The notes under the pieces are model-generated. The model had not been told where the DNA came from and did not search any database. It saw only the letters and a list, made by a program, of their open reading frames with translations. From assembly GCA_949280815.1 (NCBI GenBank), contig CASDJM010000008.1, forward strand, positions 1 to 53,221: a stretch of DNA of 53,221 nucleotides, read 5' to 3'. The stretch is from an uncultured Clostridia bacterium (GTDB lineage Bacteria > Bacillota > Clostridia > TANB77 > CAG-508). Shown piece after piece: positions 1 to 9,061 of the stretch (within the stretch, counting starts at the first letter, position 1; each line of letters begins with the position of its first letter). The position numbers and the translations under genes are program-made.

Positions 1-84
1 TACTTCAAACAGTATAAATATCAATTTAGTGTGACATATGTTTGACAAACCTACACTTGAAAATTGTAACATATAAAAAACTTA

Positions 85-113
85 TTGACAAATTTTCTTT
101 TTTTCATTACAAT
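85..113 (+). promoter_or_regulatory. sigma-A type promoter
   Basis: TTGACA at 85-90 and TACAAT at 108-113 are separated by 17 bases. They lie 33 bases before the start of the phosphoribosyltransferase-like gene, whose ribosome-binding site AAGGAGG is at 132-138. Confidence 0.7.
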
Positions 114-145
114 GATTTTCAGAATAAATTTAAGGAGGAACCATT

Positions 146-1003
146 ATGTCTGATATCATGTCATACCTATTTGAAACAAAAGCAGTAAAATTCTGCGAAG
201 AAAATAAACCATTTTTTCTAACATCTGGAACCATATCACCATACTTTGTAAACACACATTTTCTTTATGGAAATGAAAAAGAAGCAACTGAATTCTTATC
301 TTATATCGATACTTTATTAGTGGATCGAATCAATTTACCAAAAAAGGTATTTGATAAAGTATTAGCACAATACGAAAATAATGATATTTTTAAATATACC
401 ATTGACACCATGATAAAAGCCATTTCTGACAATGTTAATATGGAAGAAATTGATTACATTTCTGGTGGAGAAAGAAGAGATTGGTATTTCTCTAATATGA
501 TTGCTTATCTATTAAAAAAACCACATCTTACCCTATTTAAAGATATGGAAGCTTTCGTTAGTCCTTATGACTTTTCTTCTACTGAAAAAATAACAAATCT
601 TGAAGGAAAAACCGTATTAAATGCCTCTGACTTAGTAACTGCTGCTTCTAATTATGTTCGTTCTTGGATTCCAGCAGTTAAAAATTTAAATGGTAAATTA
701 TTATGGACTTGTTATGTTGTAGATCGTAAACAAGGTGGAACAGAAGTACTTGAAAAAGAAGGAATTAAAACCATTCCGCTAGCTTTAGTGGATAACACTC
801 TTTTCGAAAAAGCATTTGAACTAGGAATTATTAATCAAGGACAATTAGAAATGTTAAAAGGATTTTATCATGACCCATATGAAACTATGAGGAATTTTTT
901 AATTGCTCATCCTGAATTTATACAAAATGCTTTAAACTCTTCTGATGAAAGAACACAAAAAAGAGTCAAAATTTTAACAGAAGGTAATTTATATAATTTA
1001 TAA
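146..1003 (+). CDS. orotate phosphoribosyltransferase-like protein
   Basis: The 285-residue soluble protein resembles orotate phosphoribosyltransferases. The N-terminal stretch FFLTSGTISPYFVN is like the OPRT substrate loop, and a GGERRDWYFS segment follows near residue 107. OPRT joins orotate to PRPP in pyrimidine synthesis. The protein is longer than bacterial PyrE (about 210 residues) and no other pyr gene is nearby, so it may be a PyrE-like paralogue with another base as substrate. The start is set by AAGGAGG seven bases upstream. It is monocistronic, with its own promoter and a terminator at 1003-1037. Confidence 0.65.
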   Translation: MSDIMSYLFETKAVKFCEENKPFFLTSGTISPYFVNTHFLYGNEKEATEFLSYIDTLLVDRINLPKKVFDKVLAQYENNDIFKYTIDTMIKAISDNVNMEEIDYISGGERRDWYFSNMIAYLLKKPHLTLFKDMEAFVSPYDFSSTEKITNLEGKTVLNASDLVTAASNYVRSWIPAVKNLNGKLLWTCYVVDRKQGGTEVLEKEGIKTIPLALVDNTLFEKAFELGIINQGQLEMLKGFYHDPYETMRNFLIAHPEFIQNALNSSDERTQKRVKILTEGNLYNL

Positions 1004-1037
1004 TGTGCATTGGGAACGTTTCCCTTTGCACATTTTT
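1003..1037 (+). terminator. rho-independent terminator
   Basis: The outer arms ATGTGCA/TGCACAT and inner arms GGGAA/TTCCC form a hairpin followed by a T-run, directly after the stop codon of the PRTase-like gene. Confidence 0.8.
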
Positions 1038-1070
1038 GCCAAGAAGAACGAATTTTTTTGGCAATTTAAT

Positions 1071-1100
1071 GTCCCCACTGGTTCCGGGATTAAGTGGAGA
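1071..1100. repeat. dispersed REP-like repeat, GTCCCCACTGG type
   Basis: The sequence GTCCCCACTGGTTCCGGG followed by TTAA and TGG recurs in inverted orientation at 24734-24764, where it forms a perfect GTCCCCA/TGGGGAC hairpin. Here the second arm is degraded. It lies between convergent genes. Confidence 0.5.
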
Positions 1101-1111
1101 ACTAGGGAACG

Positions 1112-1627
1112 TTATTTATCAATTATTTCATTGTATTTAACTACTGTAACATGGTCTGGTATGTCTTTTAATACCGTGCTATTGGCACCTATTTTTACAT
1201 AGTTTCCGACTTTTATCGGACCTAATATTTTGCTACCTGCTCCTACCATGACATGGTTCCCAATGTCTGGGTGTCGTTTGTTTTTATCTTTTCCTGTTCC
1301 TCCTAATGTTGAATTATGATAAATGGTACAGTCATTTCCTATGGTTGTTGTCTCTCCTATCACAATTCCCATTCCATGGTCAATAAATAATCTTCTTCCT
1401 ATTTGGGCTCCTGGGTGAATTTCAATTCCTGTAAAAAATCTTCCTATTTGTGAAATAAGTCTAGCTAAAAATAATAATTTGTGTCGATATAAGAAGTGTG
1501 CTAATCGATGAAATACAAGGATGTGAAATCCTGGATATAGAATAATTACTTCTAGTAGATTTCTACAGGCTGGGTCTTTTTCTTTTATATTTTTTGCGTC
1601 TTCATAAAATTTTTTCATAAATAACAT
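1112..1627 (-). CDS. cysE: serine O-acetyltransferase
   Basis: The product acetylates L-serine with acetyl-CoA, the first step of cysteine synthesis. It has about 171 residues, as expected for the short Firmicute form. The N-terminal helical part carries [13 protein letters not shown]. The left-handed beta-helix hexapeptide repeats follow, with IHPGAQIG, the catalytic region [17 protein letters not shown] and [15 protein letters not shown]. The start at 1627 is preferred because AAGGTGATAAGT lies just upstream; an in-frame GTG at 1636 falls inside that ribosome-binding site. No cysK is next to it. Confidence 0.9.
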   Translation of the reverse strand: MLFMKKFYEDAKNIKEKDPACRNLLEVIILYPGFHILVFHRLAHFLYRHKLLFLARLISQIGRFFTGIEIHPGAQIGRRLFIDHGMGIVIGETTTIGNDCTIYHNSTLGGTGKDKNKRHPDIGNHVMVGAGSKILGPIKVGNYVKIGANSTVLKDIPDHVTVVKYNEIIDK

Positions 1628-1727
1628 ACTTATCACCTTATTATAGGATATGTATGTTATTTGATTTGCGTTATTAGCTTTCTTCCTTTAGCTAAATTTA
1701 CAATTTTAAATTTTTTTATTTGGTTAC

Positions 1728-1803
1728 TTGCAAAAGTAAATTCTAGTTTAAAATGCAAGACTAAATTCCAGTTTTATAACAAATCTGGAATTTACTTTTG
1801 CAA
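1728..1803. repeat. 76-bp palindromic MITE-like element
   Basis: Perfect 16-bp terminal inverted repeats (TTGCAAAAGTAAATTC at the left end) enclose a second inner palindrome, AAATTCCAG/CTGGAATTT. The same terminal sequence reappears alone at 10418-10436. No coding potential. It lies between divergent cysE and the small ORF at 1928. Confidence 0.55.
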
Positions 1804-1927
1804 TTAAATATTTTTTTATTTTTTCCTTTTTCGACATGATTTCTATGTAGCATTGTGTTATACTGTCAATTAGCTTTGTTGTAAAGCTTTCATTTACTGT
1901 GTGGGGTTTTATACAAGGAGGTATATA

Positions 1928-2098
1928 ATGAAGTATCTTTATAGCTTAATAATGGGAGAAAAAACTCCATATGTATATGGAGTTTTTTCTTCTGAAGATA
2001 TTATTTTTTTTAAGAGTAACCATATTTTTTATCTGAAGTTTGGAGAGATGTACATGGTTAATGCTCTCCAAGCAAAAAACATTTTTAGGCACTGTTAA
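1928..2098 (+). CDS. small hypothetical protein, or attenuated leader ORF
   Basis: This 56-codon ORF starts MKYLYSLIMG and has an excellent ribosome-binding site (AAGGAGG eight bases before ATG). I do not recognise the product. Its DNA contains a perfect 14-bp hairpin (1958-1989, arms GAAAAAACTCCATA/TATGGAGTTTTTTC) with a built-in T-run, which would act as a terminator inside the reading frame. It could therefore be a leader or small regulatory RNA rather than a protein gene. A second strong terminator follows at 2158-2199. Confidence 0.4.
   Translation: MKYLYSLIMGEKTPYVYGVFSSEDIIFFKSNHIFYLKFGEMYMVNALQAKNIFRHC
1958..1989 (+). terminator. intragenic hairpin with T-run
   Basis: A 14-bp perfect stem with a TGTA loop ends in six T. 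It sits about 30 bases after the start codon of the small ORF, so most transcripts would be expected to end here unless antitermination occurs. Confidence 0.5.
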
Positions 2099-2157
2099 CT
2101 AACACCCCCTAGATACAGTAAGTGATTAACAAAGTTCCTGTTCTAGGAACCAGTTAG

Positions 2158-2199
2158 CCAAACATTCAGTTCGACAAGAGCTGGATGTTTGGGTTTTTT
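2158..2199 (+). terminator. rho-independent terminator
   Basis: The stem CCAAACATTCAG/CTGGATGTTTGG is followed by TTTTTT and closes the transcript of the 1928-2098 region. Confidence 0.8.
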
Positions 2200-2226
2200 G
2201 ATTTTTATCACACTCTGTTTCACAGA

Positions 2227-2257
2227 TGGCGAGTTTGTGCCTGTCCCAAACTCGCCA
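2227..2257. repeat. REP-like hairpin, copy 1
   Basis: Arms TGGCGAGTTTG/CAAACTCGCCA enclose the loop TGCCTGTCC. It abuts the uvrB stop codon. Further copies lie at 10858-10888 and 11868-11898, always at 3' ends of genes, so it probably doubles as a transcription terminator. Confidence 0.65.
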
Positions 2258-4214
2258 TTACAATAACTTTTCTAGTTCCTTAATTTTATCACGCAACTCT
2301 GCTGCTTTCTCAAACTCCATGCTAGTAGCAAATTGCAACATTTGGTCTGTCAATTGTGCAATCACATCTTGAATATTTTCATTTTTCTCTAATTTATATT
2401 CTACACTAATATCTTCTACTGTTGTTATTGCTATATTATCACGTACTGATTTTTGAATGGTTTTTGGGGTAATACCATGTTCTTTATTATATTGTTCTTG
2501 TATACCTCTTCTTCTATTGGTTTCTGAAATTGCTTTTTCCATGCTTTCTGTTAATTCATCTGCATACATGATAACGGTTCCATCTGTATTTCTTGCAGCA
2601 CGACCGATGGTTTGGATTAAGGATCTTTCGGAGCGTAAAAATCCTTCTTTGTCAGCATCTAATATAGCTACCAAAGAGACTTCTGGTATGTCTAGTCCTT
2701 CTCTTAATAGATTAATTCCTACCAGCACATCAAATTCACCTAGACGAAGATTACGAATGATTTCCATTCTTTCTAAGGCTTTGGTTTCTGAATGCATATA
2801 GGTTACTTTTACTTCTAAGCTTTTTAAGTATTCGGTTAAATCTTCTGCCATTTTTTTCGTCAAAGTGGTAACTAGCACTCTTTCTTTTCTTTCCACTCGA
2901 ATTCTTATCTGCTCTAATAAATCATCAATTTGATTGGTAACTGGTTTTACTTCTATTTTAGGGTCTAACAATCCAGTTGGTCTGATGATTTGTTCTACTA
3001 CATTTTCTTTACTATTCTCTTTTTCATAGTCAGCTGGAGTGGCACTAACAAATATAACTTGGTTTAATCTCTGCTCAAATTCATCAAATTTTAATGGTCT
3101 ATTGTCAAAGGCAGATGGTAGTCGGAATCCATAATTCACAAGTGCATCCTTTCTTGATCGATCCCCATTATACATGGCTTTAACTTGAGGAATGGTTGCA
3201 TGTGATTCGTCTACTAATAATAAAAAGTCATTTGGAAAATAGTCAAATAAAGTATAGGGAGGACTTCCCTCTTCTCTTCCACTAATATGTCTTGAATAAT
3301 TCTCAATACCAGAACAAAAGCCAGTTTCTTTCATCATTTCTATATCAAAATTGGTTCTCTCTTCTATTCTTTGGGCTTCAATTAATTTATTTTGTGCTTT
3401 GAAGTATTTTACTCTATCTTCCATCTCCTGTTCAATGGTTGTAATGGCTCTTTCCATTTTGTCCTTTGTTGTAACATAGTGAGAAGCGGGCGAAATTAAA
3501 ATGTGTTTTCTTGTTCCAATTGGTTTTCCTGTTAGTGGATTGATTTCTGTGATTCTTTCGATTTCATCTCCCCAAAATTCTACTCGAACTGCTGACTCAG
3601 ATTGGTCTGAAGGATAAATTTCTACAATGTCTCCTTTGGCTCGGAAGGTTCCTCTTTTAAAATCAATTTCATTTCTTGTGTATTGCATGGTTATTAATTT
3701 TTTTAGTACTTGATCACGCGACTTATTCATTCCTGCTCTTAAAGATAACATCATTTCTTGGTAATCCACTGGGTCTCCTAATCCGTAGATACAAGAAACA
3801 GAAGCTACAATAATGACGTCTTTTGTTTCAAACAAAGATAGTGTAGCTGAATGACGCAATTTGTCAATTTCATCATTGATGGATGAGTCCTTTTCAATAT
3901 AAGTGTCTGATGATGGTATGTAGCTTTCTGGTTGATAATAATCATAATAAGATACAAAATACTCGACATTGTTTTCTGGAAAAAACTCTTTGAATTCGGA
4001 ATATAATTGTCCTGCTAATGTCTTATTGTGTGCTAATACCAATGTTGGCTTTTGGACTTTTTGTATGATATTTGCCATTGTGAAGGTTTTACCGAGAGCC
4101 TGTAACCCCTAGAAGTGTCTGGAATTTCTTACCTTCCATTATTCCTTTGCTTAAATATTCGATTGCTTGTGGCTGGTCGCCTGTTGGAGTATAGTCGGAA
4201 TGTAGCTTAAACAT
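2258..4214 (-). CDS. uvrB: excinuclease ABC subunit B with +1 frameshift in Walker A
   Basis: UvrB is the damage-verifying helicase-like subunit of nucleotide excision repair. The gene starts at 4214 ([14 protein letters not shown], ribosome-binding site AAAGGGG) and reads to GVTGS. It then meets CGG-TAA at 4092-4097. Skipping one C gives [12 protein letters not shown] and the intact remaining 606 residues, including the beta-hairpin YYQPESYIP, the helicase motifs and the C-terminal UVR domain. Without the shift the product lacks the N-terminus and half of the ATP-binding P-loop. The same CGG arrangement breaks three other genes in the window. Family identity is certain. Whether this is recoding, mutation or a sequence error is open. 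Confidence 0.9.
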
Positions 4215-4257
4215 ATATAAAAACCCCTTTCTATTAATACAAAATGTTTTGCATTTT

Positions 4258-4367
4258 CATACTGACGTTGTAATCGGCAAAGCCTTAACAATCTCAGCAA
4301 TTTAAACATATTTCTTCCTTTTTGCTGAAACTGTTCGAAGCTTTAGCTGAGTTACAGTGTCAGTATG
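4258..4367. repeat. 110-bp hairpin (MITE-like)
   Basis: The terminal arms CATACTGACGTTGTAA and TTACAGTGTCAGTATG pair with two mismatches, and inner blocks (GCAAAGC/GCTTT, CTCAGCAA/TTTGCTGA) extend the stem. It lies upstream of uvrB. A second, separate hairpin (AGTTACTG/CAGTAACT) follows at 4378-4411. From 4412 to 4684 I see no convincing gene; the short ORFs there lack ribosome-binding sites and recognisable sequence. Confidence 0.5.
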
Positions 4368-4684
4368 CGTGGCTTTTAGTTACTGTTCAATCTTTGATTG
4401 TTGCAGTAACTTAATGGTGTTAGCTGTGACCTAAATTATGACCAATATCAACCAAAATTTTTGTGTAATTTACATTTTTTCAATTCAAAATTATCTACAT
4501 AAAATGGATTTACACGAATTCGGTCACAAACTTTATATTTTTACATATTATCTTTTTACTATTATGATAATTTTTCATTATCTTAGTACCTATAGCAACT
4601 TTTCTTATAATCTTAATCAGTTCTTGTTTTATCGGCAAGTAAGTTAAATATTTCGAAGCATAAACATTTATTTCATAAAATTTT

Positions 4685-5494
4685 CTAATCAATATTAATT
4701 TCTAATCCAACACCTACTTCGTTTATTTTTAATTCTTTTCCCATTTCTATTTTTGCTTCTAGTGAAATACAATGACAGGGATATAATAATTTTGGCTTTA
4801 TTTCTTTAAAATACTGTATTGTTTCATTTAATTTTTCGTTTACCTCAAATAAATGAAATCCTCCGATAACACCATACACCCTATTTTCATTGCATATTTT
4901 TTTAGCATATTCTATTATATTACATATTCCACTATGAGAGCATCCTGTTATGATAAATAATCCCTTTTTACTTTTATATACTATAGCTGTATCATCTCTA
5001 ACTATATCATCTATCTTTTCGCGTGACATATTACACTTACCTATAATTTCTCTTTTTTCAAAATTATTAATTTCTGGTATTTCTCCTAAAAATGTAATAT
5101 TCTTACTTACTTTCAAAGGATTATTTGTAAGTTTCAAATTGCAAACTTGTTCTAATTCTTCTTTTGTCATAGATGTTCCAATATACTCGTTATCGCATAC
5201 TTTTTCGTTGAAGCATTCTGTATGTGCAATTAGTTCAATATTTTTATTATCAATATTTTTAAATAGATATTTTAGTCCTCCAGTATGATCATTATGCCCA
5301 TGTGATGTAACTATCTTGTTTATTTCTTTCAAGTTAATCTCCATACTTTTTGCATTTTTTATAAATGCATCAGAATACCCCGTATCAAATAATATTTTAG
5401 TATCTTTATCTTCTATATAATAACTTACAGCTGGTTCTCCTAAATAATACTTGTCAATAAATGTATTATTATCCTCTAAAACTTTTAATTTCAT
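4685..5494 (-). CDS. MBL-fold metallo-hydrolase
   Basis: This 269-residue metallo-beta-lactamase-fold protein has the di-metal motif HGHNDHTGG near residue 85, a TGCSHSG motif near 185 and GGFHLF near 215. The arrangement is that of the dihydropterin-ribofuranosyl-aminobenzene-phosphate-synthase-like subgroup. The true substrate cannot be read from the sequence. No signal peptide, so cytoplasmic. The deoxyribosyltransferase-like gene lies 35 bases upstream in the same direction, so the two may be co-transcribed. Confidence 0.8.
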   Translation of the reverse strand: MKLKVLEDNNTFIDKYYLGEPAVSYYIEDKDTKILFDTGYSDAFIKNAKSMEINLKEINKIVTSHGHNDHTGGLKYLFKNIDNKNIELIAHTECFNEKVCDNEYIGTSMTKEELEQVCNLKLTNNPLKVSKNITFLGEIPEINNFEKREIIGKCNMSREKIDDIVRDDTAIVYKSKKGLFIITGCSHSGICNIIEYAKKICNENRVYGVIGGFHLFEVNEKLNETIQYFKEIKPKLLYPCHCISLEAKIEMGKELKINEVGVGLEINID

Positions 5495-5529
5495 TTTTAT
5501 ATTCGTCTCTTTTAGATGCTATAGAATGT

Positions 5530-5937
5530 TTATATTTTTAAAATACTGCTTAAGTTCTCTTTAATTTCTTCTTTATCGTCATAAAAAAATGTTGCTTTTA
5601 TCTTTCCTGAGCCTAAAACTGTACTAGATATTTTACTTCCCCTTTTAGCAACTATAATGATAGGAATATTTAGTCTTACCGCTTCTTGTAATTCCATCCC
5701 TTGTCCCGTTGATGGATTACTCATTTCTGCAATAACTAAATCTGTTTTTTGTAATAGTTTCATCACTCTTTCATACATTTCTTCATTTGTTCCTTTAAAT
5801 TTAATAGTATCAATAGGGGAATATATATGGTTAGTATATGGTGTTAATTCCTCTACTAAAATTTCATATATTTTTATGCTATCCTCTTTAGCTGATGTAA
5901 TTGTTCCTGTTATCATAATATTTTTTAAATTATTCAT
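5530..5937 (-). CDS. nucleoside 2-deoxyribosyltransferase-like protein
   Basis: The 135-residue protein begins MNNLKNIMITGTITSA. It carries AEMSNPSTGQGMELQEA, which matches the catalytic Glu region and the G-x-E pattern of the nucleoside deoxyribosyltransferase / DNPH1 superfamily. Such enzymes cleave or transfer the N-glycosidic bond of deoxynucleosides or deoxynucleotides. A good ribosome-binding site (AAAGGAG) supports the start. It probably forms a two-gene unit with the downstream MBL-fold gene. Confidence 0.75.
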   Translation of the reverse strand: MNNLKNIMITGTITSAKEDSIKIYEILVEELTPYTNHIYSPIDTIKFKGTNEEMYERVMKLLQKTDLVIAEMSNPSTGQGMELQEAVRLNIPIIIVAKRGSKISSTVLGSGKIKATFFYDDKEEIKENLSSILKI

Positions 5938-6026
5938 ATTAAAATCTACTCCTTTTCTGTTTCATTCATTTGTTATCCAATCGAAATAAGCTCTTTTCTT
6001 TTAATAAAACAAATTATCTTTTATCT

Positions 6027-6131
6027 CTATTTTAATTTTTTCAATTCCTTTTCTAACCATTTATAGATTTTAGGGATTCCATTATATCCATGAATTAAAT
6101 GACGTTTTTCATATCGTTTTTCTCCTACCAT
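6027..6131 (-). pseudogene. N-terminal fragment of an alpha/beta hydrolase (tentative)
   Basis: Thirty-four codons read MVGEKRYEKRHLIHGYNG... and end in KELKKLK. The HLIHGYNG stretch is like the first strand and oxyanion turn of YdeN/RBBP9-type serine hydrolases, but the protein stops before any nucleophile elbow. It begins 6 bases after the repaired end of the transporter gene. It could be chance. Confidence 0.25.
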
Positions 6132-6136
6132 AAAAT

Positions 6137-6948
6137 CTATTTTTGAGCAATCATCAATATAACCAATCCAACGACAGCTAAAATCACTCCGAGTGAAATC
6201 CTCAACCAATTCTTCTTAAACTCCAATTCCTTAAACACACAGATTCCAAAAAATATCGTAAAAATGGTATTCAACTGTACAATTGTATAAGCAATCGAAC
6301 CTTGAATATACTTAATTTTTTCATACCTTTATCCTTGATTGCAATATAAATCAGACAAGTTAATAGCATAAAAACAGCAGAATACAACTGTTGCTCATAA
6401 ATCAAATTAGCATCTGAAGTATATTTCCTCATTAGTGCATTCACACCATAGAATAACGCAGAAATGAGAGCATAGAAAATTCCTTTTTTATCAAACGCTT
6501 CTCCTTCTGTTTCATTCTTGATGGTAAGCAACATAGCTGATAAAAAGATAGCTATGATTGCAAAAAATAGAAAATATATTTTTGTAGTCGATGCTTCCCC
6601 AAAAATAAAAAAGATTAATAAAGCTCCAATCGGTCCCTGAAAATTCTTCCATTGATTTGACCTCGACATACCAATTTTATCAATTGCAATTACTAATGAA
6701 ATGGATGCCACCATAGAAAGCACACCAGCTATTGCTGCATATATTAGTAATGGATTGGTTAAGTCGAGTTCATAACCTTTTATCTCATAAATGCAACAAA
6801 TTAAAATCGAAGATAAGACAAAACCAATTGACATATATAATGTATAATATTTTGGTTTTTGACTCGATAATTTTCTTGGAATGATATACAAAGTATGGAA
6901 AATGGAAGACACGATTGCAAGTGTATATCCTAATATTAAATTTTGCAT
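6137..6948 (-). pseudogene. EamA/GRP-type drug-metabolite transporter, frameshifted
   Basis: A multi-pass membrane carrier of the ten-helix DMT class starts at 6948 (MQNLILGYTLAIVSS, ribosome-binding site AAAGGAG). The frame is lost around 6317 in an A-rich stretch (ATGAAAAAATTAAG). Adding one A there continues the protein with KYIQGSIAYTIVQLNT through the last two helices to IAQK at 6137. Unlike the CGG sites this is a one-base deficit in a homopolymer, so it could be a real inactivation, slippage-based phase variation or a sequencing indel. Confidence 0.7.
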
Positions 6949-7002
6949 AACCTTCTCCTTTCTTAATTCGTATAACATTACTAACTTTAGTTGATAACTT
7001 GG

Positions 7003-8787
7003 CTAATTCGCATACCTCTGATTACACTCATTTAGCTTATCTTTTAGCAATGCACTCTGTGTCTCATAAATCTTCTTAAAAAACTCTTGTTTTGTAACAA
7101 AATTTTCATTTGTTATGTAATTCATCGTAGCAATTGAAACGTTCAAACAATGATCTATCATCTTTTCGCAAATTGTCAAAAGCTCGATAAAAGCAATACC
7201 ACTTTCCACATTACACGTTTTTTCTTTTAATCTTTGAATATGTGCATTTTTATAATTTTCCTTTTGAATCTCAGCAAACTCTTTAATTGCTTCAATTTCT
7301 ACAATAAGTTTGAAATCCCTTTCCTTAAAAGCCTGTATCGCAGTCAAAATACTATCTTCTGTCATGGTGCATATTTTTTCAAAATTTTCCTGTGCTTGTG
7401 CTGATAGCTTAATATTTTTTTCATGCATATCTTCTACTGTTTCCGAAAATCGATAAGCATAATCTCCTATTTTTTCAAATTCGGATTGTATTTTAAGTAA
7501 CGCATTAACTGTTATATTGTCTTGTTCTGACAAATCCAAACTGCCCATCCCAACTAAAAAGCCTGTGACAACCTGTTCCATTCGATTAATTGCTTTTTCT
7601 CTTTCTTCAATCTTATCTAATTTTTTCACCTGAAAATCTTCTAATAACTGTATCGATCTTCTAAAATTCTTTTCTGCGATTTCTCCCATTTTTTCTATCA
7701 CAGCTGTGCTATTCATAATCGCTATATTAGGTATGTTTGCCACTCTTTCGTCTAACATGTTTAATACTGATAAATAATCACTTTCGTCGTCATCATCGTC
7801 GTCTGTTCCCTTTTTATCGCGAATGGTAATCATTGTTAACTTCTCAATTACATTAATAAATGGGAATAATAATATGGTTGATACCACATTAAAAATCGTA
7901 TGGAAATTAGCGATTTGCCCCATATCTATCGTATCTTGCCAAAATGAAAATCCAATCAAATATTGATAAGCATAGATAAATATCAAAAACAGAATCGTTC
8001 CTATTAAGTTAAAATATAAATGAACCGCTGCTGTTCTCTTAGCATTTTTAGAACCACCCATACTAGCCAATATAGAGGTAACACAAGTTCCAATATTTTG
8101 TCCTAATATGATAGGAATCGTAGTAGCATAGGTTACAATTCCAGTTGTTGATAAAGCTTGCAAAATTCCTACTGTCGCTGATGAACTTTGCACAATCATA
8201 GTGATAAAAGCTCCTGCTAATACGCCTAAGACAGGATTTGATAATTTTGATAGCATTTCTGACAAGATAGGTAAATCACTAAATCCACTTGCTATATCTA
8301 TCATGCTAATCATTCCCGTGAATAACAAACCAATTCCTATCATCATTTCTCCCACGTTGTTTTTCTTTTTGTCTTTGGCGGTTTCCAACATAAAAATTCC
8401 TATCAAAAGAAATATTGGTGCTATTACGGCTGGCGTAAGTAAAGATAACCAACTACTACTATCTATGTTTGCTAATCTTAAAATCTGTGAAGTAATTGTG
8501 GTTCCTATGTTAGCTCCCATTATGATAGGAATAGCGTTTTTTAATTTTAAAATCTCAGAATTAACAAGCCCAACTACGATAATCGTTGTGGCTGATGAGC
8601 TTTGTGTTGCTACGGTGATTACAATTCCTGTTAATAATCCTTTAAACATGTTGTCAGTAGCAGAAGTTAAGACTTTTTCTAATTTTCCTCCTGATAGCTT
8701 TTTCAAATTGGTACTTAGTATTTTCATCCCATAAATTAATAGTGCCAATCCACCTAGTAATTTTATAATCGATATTAATATGTTCAA
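7003..8787 (-). CDS. Na/Pi cotransporter family protein with PhoU-like domain
   Basis: An NptA-type sodium-phosphate symporter of about 594 residues. The membrane half holds two inverted repeats, each with the family's QSSSAT motif (TQSSSATT near residue 65 and VQSSSATV near 200). The C-terminal 250 residues are soluble, helical and PhoU-like. A DDDDDD run links the two halves. A TTG start at 8787 is favoured because GAGGTGG stands five bases before it; the GTG at 8796 lies within that ribosome-binding site. It imports phosphate, with the PhoU-like part probably regulatory. Confidence 0.85.
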   Translation of the reverse strand: MNILISIIKLLGGLALLIYGMKILSTNLKKLSGGKLEKVLTSATDNMFKGLLTGIVITVATQSSSATTIIVVGLVNSEILKLKNAIPIIMGANIGTTITSQILRLANIDSSSWLSLLTPAVIAPIFLLIGIFMLETAKDKKKNNVGEMMIGIGLLFTGMISMIDIASGFSDLPILSEMLSKLSNPVLGVLAGAFITMIVQSSSATVGILQALSTTGIVTYATTIPIILGQNIGTCVTSILASMGGSKNAKRTAAVHLYFNLIGTILFLIFIYAYQYLIGFSFWQDTIDMGQIANFHTIFNVVSTILLFPFINVIEKLTMITIRDKKGTDDDDDDESDYLSVLNMLDERVANIPNIAIMNSTAVIEKMGEIAEKNFRRSIQLLEDFQVKKLDKIEEREKAINRMEQVVTGFLVGMGSLDLSEQDNITVNALLKIQSEFEKIGDYAYRFSETVEDMHEKNIKLSAQAQENFEKICTMTEDSILTAIQAFKERDFKLIVEIEAIKEFAEIQKENYKNAHIQRLKEKTCNVESGIAFIELLTICEKMIDHCLNVSIATMNYITNENFVTKQEFFKKIYETQSALLKDKLNECNQRYAN

Positions 8788-8917
8788 TGGTTCCACCTCA
8801 AATTAAAATATTTTGTTACTACCTGACTTGTTAATTTTTCTTAAACTAATTTTATCTTCTGCATAAGGTTTTACCTTTCTTCTATTATTTCTTTTGTTTC
8901 CTCTTCCTTATTTCTTA

Positions 8918-9028
8918 CTAATCAAATATCATACACATAACAATTTTTTCTTTGGTTTTAAATTGAACTGATATTACTGTAAGTACTAATACGATAACAC
9001 CACAGATTTGTGCTAAGATAAATAACAT
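8918..9028 (-). pseudogene. truncated YgjV-family membrane protein remnant
   Basis: The ORF MLFILAQICGVIVLVL... has a good ribosome-binding site (AAAGGGAG) and looks like the first helix of YgjV-like inner-membrane proteins (normally about 170 residues). It stops after 36 codons. A charged tail, LVRNKEEETKEII, follows in another frame, as if the middle of the gene had been deleted. Confidence 0.4.
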
Positions 9029-9061
9029 TCAAATTTCTCCCTTTTAATTTTATAGTATTGA

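Noticed and set aside
4438..4692. Two overlapping ORFs of 60-69 codons between uvrB and the MBL gene
   Set aside because: Opposite-strand AT-rich ORFs without ribosome-binding sites or recognisable sequence.
6027..6209. 60-codon ORF after the transporter as an independent protein
   Set aside because: Its first 25 codons are the other frame of the transporter's C-terminal helices; only the last 34 codons might mean anything, and these are listed as a tentative fragment.
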